From: UBA1876 sp964515395 | Lineage (GTDB): Bacteria > Synergistota > Synergistia > Synergistales > Thermovirgaceae | Reading direction: 5' to 3' | Length of the DNA: 59,290 bases | Assembly: GCA_964515395.1 (NCBI GenBank) | Contig: CAZERC010000009.1 | Coordinates: forward strand, 1-59,290 | Part shown: positions 42,756 to 51,162 of the stretch, one piece after another | How the letters are laid out: each line of letters opens with the position of its first letter | Position numbering within the stretch: the stretch's first letter is position 1 | Notes under the pieces: model-generated | Told to the model about the DNA's origin: nothing | The model's input: only the letters and a program-made list of their open reading frames with translations | The model's database searches: none | Made by a program: the position numbers and the translations under genes

Positions 42756-42784
42756 CCGACTGTAATCAACGTGATATTAATATC
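42752..42784 (+). promoter_or_regulatory. Promoter of hup with an overlapping palindrome
   Basis: TTGACC (42752-42757, overlapping the der stop), a 17-nt spacer and TATTAA (42775-42780). The -10 box lies inside the perfect 12-bp palindrome GATATTAATATC (42773-42784), a possible operator. Confidence 0.6.
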
Positions 42785-42842
42785 AGGAAGAGCACCAAAC
42801 GTGGTTTCAGTCCCAGACTGAAAAAGAGGAGGTGCGTCAAGA

Positions 42843-43118
42843 ATGACAAAGGCAGATTTGGTACAGGCTGTGGCAAAGGCCGCTGGCATCAACAAGCGGC
42901 AGGCCGGCGAGGCTGTGGCAGCGACGATCGACGCCATCACCGCTGCACTGGCGAAAGGTGAGAAGGTACAACTTGTGGGTTTCGGGACGTTCGAGGTAAG
43001 GAAGCGAGCACCCCGGAAGGGGAGAAATCCCCAGGATCCGTCGAAAGTCATCAACATACCCGGCAAAACGGTGCCGGCTTTCCGCCCGGGAAAAGCTTTG
43101 AAAGACCGGGTTTCCTAG
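42843..43118 (+). CDS. hup: HU family DNA-binding protein
   Basis: A 91-residue nucleoid protein. MTKADLVQAVAKAAGINKRQ, VQLVGFGTFEVRKRAPRKGR and NPQDPSKVINIPGKTVPAF are HU signatures, including the arm with the intercalating Pro. AGGAGGTG lies about 8 nt before the ATG. Its TAG stop is shared in a CTAG palindrome with the stop of the convergent rsmA gene. A small inverted repeat (42806-42822) lies in its leader. Confidence 0.96.
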   Translation: MTKADLVQAVAKAAGINKRQAGEAVAATIDAITAALAKGEKVQLVGFGTFEVRKRAPRKGRNPQDPSKVINIPGKTVPAFRPGKALKDRVS

Positions 43119-43996
43119 GAATCGTCCTTCCCGTTTTCAAGATTCCGCGAGGAATCGCGGCGGGCGGACCTGGCAAGGTTTCGCCCGCCTGATTTACGCC
43201 ATTCTTCGTAAAGGGCATCCCACACATCAGCCTTTATCTCTTCGGCCCGTTGTTTGGCGCCGATACCCATTTTACTGAACCAACGCAGGATCAATTCCCT
43301 TTCGAGATGTAACCCATGTACAAGATTGTTCAGGAGGGTCTTTCGCCGTTGCCTGTAAGAGGCTTCGACGAAATTGCGCCATTTCTTTTTCTTTTCAAGG
43401 AAACAGGGCAAATCAAGACGGATCTCCAGAATTGCGGATTGAACTTTCGGGCGGGGCCAAAATGCTTCAGGCGGGACGTCTTTTACGAGACTGGAGGATC
43501 CCATTTTTGCCAAAGTAACGCTCAGCGGGTTGCTCGATCTTGTCCCGGGAGATGCCAGCAACCTCTCTGCTGCTTCCTTTTGGACCATGAGTAAAAAGTA
43601 AGCCGCTCCCATCGGAGCCGCCTTTTCGAGAAGCATCCACAAAAGATCCGTAGTGATCTGGTAGGGGATGTTTGCAACGATTTTGTTCGGCGAAACATCA
43701 GAAAACATGGAGCAGGTCATATTGAGGGCATCGGACCATATGATTTCAAAGTTGGGATTTTGACGCTCAAGAGGGCTCAGTTCAGTGGAAAAGCGCCTGT
43801 CAATCTCAATGGCAAAAAGGCGGTGCGGAACTGCATCCAGCAGATGTCGGGTAAGCATACCCTTGCCAGGGCCGATTTCCATTATGATATCGTTCGGTCC
43901 GACTGCTGCTTTGCGACACATGTACATCGCGATATTTCCGTCGATCAGAAAATTTTGTCCGATTTTTGAGTGAGCAAACGTCTTTTTCGACTTCAT
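43115..43996 (-). CDS. rsmA: 16S rRNA dimethyladenosine transferase (KsgA)
   Basis: A 293-residue SAM-dependent enzyme that dimethylates two adenosines in helix 45 of 16S rRNA. GQNFLIDGNIAMYMC, the SAM-binding IMEIGPGKGMLTRHLL and the catalytic motif IVANIPYQITTDLL are present, followed by FWPRPKVQSAILEI in the C-terminal part. ATG 43996 is chosen for AAGG 5 nt upstream and the usual N-terminal length. The rather basic C-terminal tail (RSARRDSSRNLE) is not typical. Confidence 0.94.
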   Translation of the reverse strand: MKSKKTFAHSKIGQNFLIDGNIAMYMCRKAAVGPNDIIMEIGPGKGMLTRHLLDAVPHRLFAIEIDRRFSTELSPLERQNPNFEIIWSDALNMTCSMFSDVSPNKIVANIPYQITTDLLWMLLEKAAPMGAAYFLLMVQKEAAERLLASPGTRSSNPLSVTLAKMGSSSLVKDVPPEAFWPRPKVQSAILEIRLDLPCFLEKKKKWRNFVEASYRQRRKTLLNNLVHGLHLERELILRWFSKMGIGAKQRAEEIKADVWDALYEEWRKSGGRNLARSARRDSSRNLENGKDDS

Positions 43997-44053
43997 CTTT
44001 ACCTTGTCGCCGCCATTTCCGACCAAACGAGTCTTCAAACAAAGCAAAAAAGG

Positions 44054-44084
44054 AAAAGCGGGAGACTCGAGTCTCCCGCTTTTT
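44054..44084 (-). terminator. Bidirectional terminator after tRNA-Pro
   Basis: A perfect 30-nt palindrome, 15-nt arm AAAAGCGGGAGACTC, with T runs on both strands. It lies just 3' of the tRNA-Pro gene on the minus strand. Confidence 0.88.
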
Positions 44085-44090
44085 GCTTTC

Positions 44091-44168
44091 TGGTCGGGAC
44101 GAGAGGATTTGAACCTCCGACCCCTTGACCCCCAGTCAAGTGCGCTTACCAGACTGCGCTACGTCCCG
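44091..44168 (-). tRNA. tRNA-Pro (GGG anticodon)
   Basis: A 78-nt cloverleaf with encoded CCA on the minus strand. The acceptor stem CGGGACG pairs with CGTCCCG, the anticodon arm is TTGACTGGGGGTCAA, and the T arm contains GGTTCAAATCC. Anticodon GGG reads CCC/CCU. Confidence 0.96.
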
Positions 44169-44180
44169 TCAGCGTCGAGT

Positions 44181-44209
44181 ATTGTATCTTTGATTCCGCC
44201 TCCGGTCAA
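44181..44209 (-). promoter_or_regulatory. Promoter for tRNA-Pro
   Basis: On the minus strand TTGACC (44209-44204), a 17-nt spacer and TACAAT (44186-44181), 12 nt before the tRNA. Confidence 0.8.
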
Positions 44210-44235
44210 GCATGAAACAATCTTTTGCAGAGTTC

Positions 44236-45180
44236 TTATTCCTTGGGTTCCCAGGTTTCGCCGCACCTGCCCAGGACATAGGACCACTTTTCGTCGACTT
44301 CTTTCTGAAGCTGTTCAATCACCGGCTTCCACTCATCGTTTTTGAAAAGATGGCGGAATCTGCCCTGAGGTTTGAGGTATTCCTCTACGGGGACAAATTT
44401 TCTTGGCTTGTAGCTGAGTTTCCATTCCCCGTTTTCGACCTCGTAGATCGGCCAGATTCTTGTATCCGCCGCCAGCTTGCAGATGTCTTTCTGCATTGCC
44501 GGGTCAATTCTCCAGAAAAGCACGCACGGAACAAGGATATTGACGAAGCTTGGTCCCGGCGTTTCAACAGCCTTCTTGACCTTTTCGATCACGTCCTGCG
44601 GGTTGTGCAATGTCGTCTGGGCGACATAGGGAATGTGATGTGCGGCCATGATATCCGTGAGATCTTTCGGGCGCTGCACCTTTCCCGGGATTTTCTTTCC
44701 CGCCGGAGATGTCGTGGCGCTGGCTCCGTGAGGCGTGGCGCTGCTTCTCTGGGCTCCGGTGTTCATGTATCCCTGGTTGTTGTAACAGATGTAGGTGAAA
44801 TCGTGTCCGCGCTCGGCTGCACCGGACAGGGCCTGCAGGCCGATGTCATAGGTTCCTCCGTCACCCCCGAAAGCGACAAACTTGATGTCGTCTGTAATCT
44901 TTCCTCGTTTTTTCAACGCTACATAAGCGGCTTCAATTCCCGAAACGTTTGCCCCGGCATTCTCGAAAGCGCTGTGTAGGTACGGTACATTCCAGGCGTT
45001 GAAAGGATAAATCGTCGTGGAGACCTCGAGACACCCAGTTGCGTTGGTAACGACGAGCGGTTTGTCGACAGCAATGAGACCCTGCTTGACAGCCGTCGGC
45101 GCTCCGCAGCCTGGGCACATCCTGTGGCCCCGGGTCATCGGCGTATCTTTGGTCGTCATATCTTTCAGTCTGACAGCCAT
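44236..45180 (-). CDS. porB: Pyruvate:ferredoxin oxidoreductase, beta subunit
   Basis: A 314-residue thiamine-diphosphate subunit. RGHRMCPGCGAPTAVKQG gives the cluster-binding cysteines with CPGCG, and FGGDGGTYDIGLQALSGA with YNNQGYMNTGAQRS is the ThDP/Mg-binding motif. A later Cys (LVPCVLFWRI) fits another cluster ligand. It decarboxylates pyruvate to acetyl-CoA with the A, C and D subunits. GGAGG lies 10 nt before ATG 45180. Last gene of the operon. Confidence 0.94.
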   Translation of the reverse strand: MAVRLKDMTTKDTPMTRGHRMCPGCGAPTAVKQGLIAVDKPLVVTNATGCLEVSTTIYPFNAWNVPYLHSAFENAGANVSGIEAAYVALKKRGKITDDIKFVAFGGDGGTYDIGLQALSGAAERGHDFTYICYNNQGYMNTGAQRSSATPHGASATTSPAGKKIPGKVQRPKDLTDIMAAHHIPYVAQTTLHNPQDVIEKVKKAVETPGPSFVNILVPCVLFWRIDPAMQKDICKLAADTRIWPIYEVENGEWKLSYKPRKFVPVEEYLKPQGRFRHLFKNDEWKPVIEQLQKEVDEKWSYVLGRCGETWEPKE

Positions 45181-45198
45181 TGTGTCAGCACCTCCCGC

Positions 45199-46365
45199 CT
45201 ACTCGCGGAGCCCGAGGTATCTTTCCTCGGGGCTCATGCGGTTTTCTATGAGGTCCATGAACGCTTCTTCCGCATTGTGCGGGAAGAAATCACGGCCTCC
45301 GAGTCCATAAACATAACTGTTTACGGGAACCCGCGCTCCTGAGTCGTACAGGGCGCCCTTAATTTCAGTGAACAGTGGTGCAGGCGCTCCAAAACCGGCT
45401 GCGCGGTCACATACTGCAATATTTTTGGCTTTCCCGAGAGTGTCGGCCACATCCTTGGCGGGGAAGGGCCGGAACATCCGGATTCTCAGGCAGCCGACCT
45501 TGTGCCCCTTTTCTCTCAGGGCATCTACCGTTTCCTTCGCGGCTCCACTTGCCGATGACATGATAACCATGATGTGTTCAGCGTCGTCGGTCTTGTAGCG
45601 TTCGACGGCGGGATATTTTCTGCCCGTTATGGTTGCGAATTCTTCGGCGATCTCATCATAGGCCCTGCGGACGTTTTTCATGGCTTCGATCTGTTGCCTT
45701 TTGATCTCGAAGTAATAATCGGTCAAAGCAAGGGATCCATATGCTACCGGGTTCTTGATGTCCAGGAGCGGGTGAAGCGGCTCACGCTCTCCAATGAACT
45801 TCGTGACCTGCTCGTCATCCAGAAACTCTATCGGCTCGAAGCAATGGCTCGTGATGAATCCATCCTGGCAGACAAAAACAGGGAGAAGCACATCCTTGTG
45901 CTCGGCCACCCTGACGGCCATGATCATCGAGTCATAGACTTCCTGTCCATCTTCACAATAGAGATGGATCCACGACGAATCCCTCTCGGCCATACTGTCG
46001 CTGTGGTCACAATGAATGTTGATCGGCGCTCCCAGCGACCGGTTCACGAGGGCGAAAACGAGTGGAGCCCTGTAGGCAGCGGCAATTGGGAAAATTTCGT
46101 GCATGAGTGCGACACCGTTCGCGCTCGAGGCCGTCATGACTCTGGCTCCGGATATGGATGCCGCCAGACATGCACTGATGGCGGAGTGTTCACTTTCTAC
46201 GGTGACCAGGTTTGTGTCCACTGCGCCGTCGGCAACGAATTCCGAAAATTTCATCGGGATATCCGTCGATGGGGTTATCGGGTATGCGGCCACAACATCA
46301 GGATTTACCTGCCGCATTGCTTCGGCGACAGCCCAGTTGCCTGAAGTGATATCCTTTCGAGGCAT
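45199..46365 (-). CDS. porA: Pyruvate:ferredoxin oxidoreductase, alpha subunit
   Basis: A 388-residue subunit. WAVAEAMRQVNPDVVAAYPI and TPSTDIPMKFSEF form the N-terminal pyrimidine-binding region, TVESEHSAISACLAASISG the Glu-containing ThDP site, and SANGVALMHEIFPIAA follows. The C-terminal GCLRIRMFRPFPAKDVADTL and DRAAGFGAPAPLF are typical. ATG 46365 (MPRKDITSG) is preferred to GTG 46374 by spacing from GGAAGGAT. Confidence 0.94.
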   Translation of the reverse strand: MPRKDITSGNWAVAEAMRQVNPDVVAAYPITPSTDIPMKFSEFVADGAVDTNLVTVESEHSAISACLAASISGARVMTASSANGVALMHEIFPIAAAYRAPLVFALVNRSLGAPINIHCDHSDSMAERDSSWIHLYCEDGQEVYDSMIMAVRVAEHKDVLLPVFVCQDGFITSHCFEPIEFLDDEQVTKFIGEREPLHPLLDIKNPVAYGSLALTDYYFEIKRQQIEAMKNVRRAYDEIAEEFATITGRKYPAVERYKTDDAEHIMVIMSSASGAAKETVDALREKGHKVGCLRIRMFRPFPAKDVADTLGKAKNIAVCDRAAGFGAPAPLFTEIKGALYDSGARVPVNSYVYGLGGRDFFPHNAEEAFMDLIENRMSPEERYLGLRE

Positions 46366-46389
46366 ATGTATCACATCCTTCCGTGTTTG

Positions 46390-46683
46390 CTATTCTTCAA
46401 GGAATTCGGCCTCGGGCCGCATCTCAATTGCCTGTTTCGGGCAAATAGCGGCGCATAGTCCGCAACCCTTGCAGTAAAAATATTCAATGCCTGTCATATT
46501 GCCTTTCTCGTCTGCCTTGATGGACCGATCGGGACACTGGATCCAGCACTGGAGGCAATGGATGCATTTGTCCTCGTCCCAGATTGGCCTGGTGCTGCGC
46601 CATTGCCCGGTTTCGACTTCCTCCGCCGTTGAAGCTGGTACCGTCGTTGCAAGGGGAAGTTCTTTCCAGCCCTTCAGTTTCAT
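46390..46683 (-). CDS. porD: Pyruvate:ferredoxin oxidoreductase, delta (ferredoxin-like) subunit
   Basis: A 97-residue 2[4Fe-4S] subunit. CIHCLQCWIQCPDRSI and CKGCGLCAAICPKQAI are the paired cluster motifs. It passes electrons from the ThDP site to ferredoxin. Its ATG overlaps the porC stop (ATGA). Confidence 0.94.
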   Translation of the reverse strand: MKLKGWKELPLATTVPASTAEEVETGQWRSTRPIWDEDKCIHCLQCWIQCPDRSIKADEKGNMTGIEYFYCKGCGLCAAICPKQAIEMRPEAEFLEE

Positions 46684-47255
46684 GCTTCCTGCACCTCCTC
46701 GAAACCGCGCCTGATGGCGTTGAGGTTTGCCTGCAGAACCTTTTCGGGCAGTTTGGCGCCCATCTTGGTCCTGAAATGCTCGATGAACGCGTCCACGGAG
46801 ACGTCTTCAAAAAGCCTGGAGACAGCACCGAGCATAGGCGTATTCGGACGGTTTTGCCCGAATTCCTCGAGAGTAATACCCGTGGCGTCCACTGTCATCA
46901 CCTTCGCGGAAGCCGGCACTCCAAGCTGTTTCCTGATTTGTTCCGGTTTTTTCGTGGAATTGATGATGTAGACGGTATTTTCCTTTCCTCCTTCGGTGGG
47001 ACTGACGGCTTCCAGAAGGGTGTAGTCGATGACGATTACTACATCGGGATTGAGGACGCCAGACCGGACGCGGATGGGCCTATCGGAAATCCTGTTGTAG
47101 GCCTTCATCGGTGCACCCTGACGTTCAGCACCATATTCAGGGAAAGCCTGAGCAAATTTCCCGGATTCAAACAAGACTTCGGACAAAATGGAAGAGCCGG
47201 TTTTTGCTCCCTGTCCACCCCGTCCGTGCCATCGTATTTCGATGACTTTCGACAT
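46680..47255 (-). CDS. porC: Pyruvate:ferredoxin oxidoreductase, gamma subunit
   Basis: A 191-residue subunit. IEIRWHGRGGQGAKTGSSIL is the gamma-domain signature and FPEYGAERQGAPMKAYNRI its substrate/CoA-side motif. It opens the operon porC-porD-porA-porB on the minus strand. ATG 47255 has AAGGAGGGG upstream. The promoter region ahead of it runs into a sequence gap at 47366. Confidence 0.94.
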   Translation of the reverse strand: MSKVIEIRWHGRGGQGAKTGSSILSEVLFESGKFAQAFPEYGAERQGAPMKAYNRISDRPIRVRSGVLNPDVVIVIDYTLLEAVSPTEGGKENTVYIINSTKKPEQIRKQLGVPASAKVMTVDATGITLEEFGQNRPNTPMLGAVSRLFEDVSVDAFIEHFRTKMGAKLPEKVLQANLNAIRRGFEEVQEA

Positions 47256-47365
47256 GTGTTTCCCCTCCTTTTTAAAGGACCTTTGCACTTCGAAACGAAT
47301 GGAATCCCCACGAGATGCAGGGACCTTGCGTCCTGTTTCTCATAGTACCATAGAGGGAGTCAGGC

Positions 47366-47465
47366 NNNNNNNNNNNNNNNNNNNNNNNNNNNNNNNNNNN
47401 NNNNNNNNNNNNNNNNNNNNNNNNNNNNNNNNNNNNNNNNNNNNNNNNNNNNNNNNNNNNNNNNN
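47366..47465. other. 100-N scaffold gap in the porC/trmB intergenic region
   Basis: Run of 100 N. Unlike the other two gaps, no duplicated flank is visible, so unknown sequence may be missing. Apart from this run I see no gene between 47256 and 47552. Confidence 0.9.
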
Positions 47466-47552
47466 AAAGATCTTCAGCCGGAGCAGGGGATAATAGAGAA
47501 TCTCTTGTTTTGTGAACATTGATAATATTGATGCACCCTGCGTGTATATTGT

Positions 47553-48545
47553 ATGGATAGGTCTCGTTTCGTCAAGACAAAACAGATTAATGGGGTGAAA
47601 ACAGATTCCATGAGAACAGGCATCATATTGAGCAAGGACCTGAAGGGAACTGTCGCGACCTGTATTGGAAAACAAATGGGCCGCCGAGTCGTCGGAGAAA
47701 TCGGTTTCGGCAATGGCGAATTCCTGATTTCCCTTGCAAAAAGTGCTCCAGAAACCCTGTTTTTCGGGTTCGAGGTTTCCAGGACATGTCTCTTGAAATG
47801 CGAATCCAGAGCCAAATCGGAAGGACTCGAAAACATTGTGCTGCTTTTTGGAGATGTCCGATTTCTTTTAAGGGAATGCTTCCCTGATGCGGTATTTGAT
47901 GGCCTTTACATGAACTTCCCATGTCCGTGGCCAAAGAAAAGACACGAGAAACGGCGGATCACGTCCGGGCTATTTCCGGACACATTGGCCGCGGTCCTGA
48001 AAATCGGCGGCTTCTTTGAAATGGCAACGGACGACGATGCCTATGCCGGTGAAGCGGGGGAAATTCTGCACAGACATCCAGCCTTGAGCTGCGAGAGTCA
48101 CCGACACAACCCGAAAAGGCAGGTGTCAACCAAGTATGAACGAAAATGGGTTGCTGCAGAGAAAACGATCCATGTGATACGATTCCGGAAGAATAGACCC
48201 TGGACAGTCAAGAGAACCAGTGAAGGGGGTACCGCCATGCACCTGGAGTACAATGGACCTGCACCGGATATGAAAGGCTTGTCCGTATTACGTGACAAAC
48301 AGGGCGGTACCAGGAGCAATCACTGGGTTTTCAAGACATCCTATCAAGGGTCGGATGGAACATTTCTGCTTGAAACCGTAACAGCAGACGGTGAGTTCCA
48401 ACAACATTTCTTCATGAAAATCGTTCCCCGACAGGAAAGCGTCCTGGTAAAGCTTGACCCTGCAACAAAACCTTTCATCACACCCTCAGTGAAAAAGGCC
48501 ATGCAGGATCTTGTCGAACTTCTGGAGAAAAAGGCGACAGAATGA
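47553..48545 (+). CDS. trmB: tRNA (guanine-N7)-methyltransferase with a C-terminal extension
   Basis: A 330-residue protein. The TrmB domain shows VVGEIGFGNGEFLISLA as the SAM site near residue 50, NFPCPWPKKRHEKRRITSG as the tRNA-binding motif near 128 and STKYERKWVAAEKTIHVIRF at its end (about 215). It makes m7G46 in tRNA. About 110 further residues, beginning near RTSEGGTAMHLEYN, are not part of the usual 210-240-residue enzyme; C-terminal extensions are known in some thermophile TrmB. The start is uncertain: ATG 47553 lacks a ribosome site and ATG 47610 is an alternative. Its stop overlaps the trmO ATG. Confidence 0.87.
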   Translation: MDRSRFVKTKQINGVKTDSMRTGIILSKDLKGTVATCIGKQMGRRVVGEIGFGNGEFLISLAKSAPETLFFGFEVSRTCLLKCESRAKSEGLENIVLLFGDVRFLLRECFPDAVFDGLYMNFPCPWPKKRHEKRRITSGLFPDTLAAVLKIGGFFEMATDDDAYAGEAGEILHRHPALSCESHRHNPKRQVSTKYERKWVAAEKTIHVIRFRKNRPWTVKRTSEGGTAMHLEYNGPAPDMKGLSVLRDKQGGTRSNHWVFKTSYQGSDGTFLLETVTADGEFQQHFFMKIVPRQESVLVKLDPATKPFITPSVKKAMQDLVELLEKKATE

Positions 48546-48958
48546 AAGGTTACGCATTCCGCCCCATAGGCTTTGTGAAGTCCGACATCAGAATACCTCA
48601 ATCCCCGGACAATTTTCGCAACGTCGTGGCGGAAATCGTAGTGGATGAATGTTACGAAGACGCTCTTGACGGAATAGTGGAAGGACAGTGGATTGTCGTC
48701 CTTTTCATATTTCACAAAAGTAACGGTTTCTCTCTGAAGGTTCACCCCCGCGGCGACACGCGACGAGCGCTCAGAGGGCTTTTTTCGACATGCAGCCCTG
48801 CAAGACCGAATCCCGTCGGAGCGACACCTGTGGAGATCCTGAAGGTTGACGGGAGACGACTCGCCGTAAAGGGGCTTGACGCCATAGACGGGTCTCCTGT
48901 CATTGACATCAAGCCTTTTGTCTGGAAAAGCGATTCGAGTCGGGAAAGGAGTCGGTAA
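48542..48958 (+). CDS. trmO: TrmO-like tRNA N6-methyltransferase (TsaA/YaeB fold)
   Basis: A 138-residue beta-barrel methyltransferase that adds the methyl group of m6t6A37 in tRNA-Thr. FRPIGFVKSDI at the start, FSTCSPARPNPVGATPVEIL near residue 80 and LDAIDGSPVIDIKPFV near residue 112 are clear family motifs. It is coupled to trmB by an ATGA overlap, so two tRNA methyltransferases share an operon. Confidence 0.9.
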   Translation: MKGYAFRPIGFVKSDIRIPQSPDNFRNVVAEIVVDECYEDALDGIVEGQWIVVLFIFHKSNGFSLKVHPRGDTRRALRGLFSTCSPARPNPVGATPVEILKVDGRRLAVKGLDAIDGSPVIDIKPFVWKSDSSRERSR

Positions 48959-48972
48959 AAATCCGGAAACAC

Positions 48973-49482
48973 TTGCGACCGACATCCCGGAAAGTTCTCA
49001 TGGCCTTGTTTCAAATTATCGGTCCCGTTGAAGGATTCAACATTCTGGAGCTTTTTGCCGGGTCGGGCCGTGTCTCACGTGAAGCCCTGGCAAATCGCGC
49101 CGCATCGGTGTGTTTGGTGGAAAAATCAAGAACTGAGGCTTCGAAATTAAGACAAACGCTGCAACAGCAGGAAAACGCCAGGGTTTACAATATGGACATC
49201 CGGCGGGCCATACGACTCCTCAAAGGCAAGGGGACTCGTTATGATCTTGTCTTTGCGGATCCCCCTTACGAAAAGGGCTGGGTCGAATGGTTGACCCACA
49301 GCCAGGTCCATGAAGTAATCGAGCTTCTTGAAGACCATGGGCTGCTCGTCATTGAACACTCTGTTCGGGAAACACCCGGCGAGGAAGGGGCCGACCTGCT
49401 GGCACTTGAGCAAACGCGACGGTACGGTGACACATGTCTGTCATTTTTCCGCAAGGCCATGTGGAAGGAGGAAAAACAGTGA
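48973..49482 (+). CDS. rsmD: RsmD-like 16S rRNA (guanine-N2) methyltransferase
   Basis: At least 169 residues. RPTSRKVLMALFQIIG, ILELFAGSGRVSREALANRA (SAM site) and the catalytic VFADPPYEKGW motif match RsmD (m2G966). The normal ~20 residues before the RPT motif are missing or short. TTG 48973 lacks a ribosome site. ATC 48961, in frame, has AAGGAG 9 nt upstream and would give an N-terminus IRKHLRPTS, so the true start may be a rare codon. Its stop overlaps the coaD GTG. Confidence 0.85.
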   Translation: MRPTSRKVLMALFQIIGPVEGFNILELFAGSGRVSREALANRAASVCLVEKSRTEASKLRQTLQQQENARVYNMDIRRAIRLLKGKGTRYDLVFADPPYEKGWVEWLTHSQVHEVIELLEDHGLLVIEHSVRETPGEEGADLLALEQTRRYGDTCLSFFRKAMWKEEKQ

Positions 49483-49976
49483 TACAACGGGCGATATATC
49501 CTGGTTCCTTCGATCCGATCACAAATGGGCACATTTATATCGCAGAACGCGCTGCAGCCATTTTCGACGAACTCATTGTCGGCGTATTGCAAAACAGAAA
49601 CAAAAGTTACACCTTCAATCTCGATGAACGCCAGGCAATGAACCGGGAAGCGTTGAGCCACCTGCCAAATGCCAGGGTCAAATCCTTTGAAGGGCTCCTG
49701 GTCGATTTCATGCGCGCCGAACAATGCCGGGTCATCATCAGGGGGCTCAGGGCACTCTCTGATTTTGAATACGAATTCCAGCTTGCCCTCATGAATCGTC
49801 AGCTGGCCCCCGAGATAGAAACATTTTTCATTGTCACCGATGCGAAGTATTCATACCTTTCCAGCAGCACGATCAAGGAGGTCTTCCACTTCGGAGGTTC
49901 CATACAGGACATGGTTCCGCCTGGTGTCTATCGCAGGCTGAGAGAGCGGTTTCCTCCGAAAACCATTACAGGCTGA
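49479..49976 (+). CDS. coaD: Phosphopantetheine adenylyltransferase
   Basis: A 165-residue enzyme for the fourth step of CoA synthesis. AIYPGSFDPITNGHIYIAER contains the T/HxGH nucleotide motif, RGLRALSDFEYEFQLALMNR and SYLSSSTIKEVFHFGG are the other signatures. The GTG start has AAGGAGG 7 nt upstream and overlaps the rsmD stop. The rsmD-coaD pair is conserved across many bacteria. Its 3' end overlaps the convergent tmcAL gene by 11 nt. Confidence 0.96.
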   Translation: MIQRAIYPGSFDPITNGHIYIAERAAAIFDELIVGVLQNRNKSYTFNLDERQAMNREALSHLPNARVKSFEGLLVDFMRAEQCRVIIRGLRALSDFEYEFQLALMNRQLAPEIETFFIVTDAKYSYLSSSTIKEVFHFGGSIQDMVPPGVYRRLRERFPPKTITG

Positions 49977-51162
49977 TGATTATCGGCGGAGCGTAACGTT
50001 CCCGTTCCGGTTCAGGGGACCCGACAAGATTTTCCCATATGCCGCAGGCCCTGTATTCAAAATCTGCGACTGTCTTTTCGAAGGACTCCGGGAATTTTTT
50101 GTGGCGATACACAACTGGCGCTGAGCTGGTCGTTGTCATTCTCCGGAGAAGATCTTTCCCTCTGTCGTTCATGCCGAGTATCCTCATGTATGGAGGTGAC
50201 ATTCTCTCGGCCCTGCGATTATCTTCTTGACGAAGTCCCAGAAGAATGTGGACCAGGTGTCTTTGTATTCTGGTCCTTGGGTATCTTCTGCTTGCGCAGC
50301 TGTCCACGAATTCCTGTAACGAAACGGATTTTTTCGCCTTGTCAAGTATCCTGTGCTCCAGGCCTTCGGACATCTCGGCAAAGCCCCTGATTTCGTGAGC
50401 CTCAAGACGAATGATCACGGAACGCAGAATGCGCCAGTAATAGTGATCCGACAGGAGGCAACGCCCCCCCTGAATGTCCCTTTCAATCAGACGGGCACTT
50501 TCCTGCGGGAGCTTTTCGAGGATTTCCATCCGATTTTCTTTCAAGGCAAGGCGCACAGCTGTCGCACTTGGCAACATGCCCGGTTCGGTGCTATGGTAGG
50601 CTTCGCCTATGCGTCGCGTAGGAACGGGTATAATGGGATAATTCTTCTCCCGAATTCGGAGCAGGTAGGAAAAGGCAAGGGTGTTATTCGGTTTTGAAAG
50701 GATGTCCTGCGCACCGGGGAAAAGCACTTCCGCAGCCCTTGAACGTGATTCAGCAAAGGAATACCCTTTTTTCAGGTAGCAGGCAAGGGCCGATTTGAAA
50801 GAATCAGGTTCCCTCAGCAGAATATCGAGAAGACCTTCATTTACTTTTTCGGGGCTTTCCATTCCGAAAGATATATGGGTCACGACACCAGTGGAGGCGA
50901 GAGTGTCCACGGCACCTCGCGCGAAGACTCCGGCATTATGGGAGGAGTACAGGGCGGGCAGTTCAATGACGAGATCCACCCCGTGCAGAAGGGCCATTTC
51001 GGTTCTCGTCCGTTTTTCCAGAAAGGCTGGTTCCCCCCGCTGGACGAAATTCGAGGACAAAACGGCAATTACCGCATTTGCGCCTGATTGGCGGCGCGCC
51101 ATGTCAATATGATATAAATGACCGGAGTGAAAGGGGTTGTATTCGGCAATGATGCCGACCAC
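49966..51162 (-). CDS. tmcAL: tRNA(Met) cytidine acetate ligase (TmcAL/YlbM family)
   Basis: About 398 residues. GIIAEYNPFHSGHLYHIDMA gives the HxGH nucleotidyltransferase motif, SSNFVQRGEPAFLEKRTRTE, VIELPALYSSHNAGVFARGAV and LSKPNNTLAFSYLL are family motifs. TmcAL makes N4-acetylcytidine at the wobble position of elongator tRNA-Met using acetate and ATP. It is divergent from ackA, which also uses acetate. The start is uncertain: GTG 51162 lacks a ribosome site, while ATC 51183 has GGAGGTGG 8 nt upstream. Confidence 0.88.
   Translation of the reverse strand: MVGIIAEYNPFHSGHLYHIDMARRQSGANAVIAVLSSNFVQRGEPAFLEKRTRTEMALLHGVDLVIELPALYSSHNAGVFARGAVDTLASTGVVTHISFGMESPEKVNEGLLDILLREPDSFKSALACYLKKGYSFAESRSRAAEVLFPGAQDILSKPNNTLAFSYLLRIREKNYPIIPVPTRRIGEAYHSTEPGMLPSATAVRLALKENRMEILEKLPQESARLIERDIQGGRCLLSDHYYWRILRSVIIRLEAHEIRGFAEMSEGLEHRILDKAKKSVSLQEFVDSCASRRYPRTRIQRHLVHILLGLRQEDNRRAERMSPPYMRILGMNDRGKDLLRRMTTTSSAPVVYRHKKFPESFEKTVADFEYRACGIWENLVGSPEPERERYAPPIIISL

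Noticed and set aside
42806..42822. TTCAGTC-CCA-GACTGAA as a terminator after der.
   Set aside because: It is followed by A residues and the hup ribosome site, with no T run; kept only as a leader inverted repeat.
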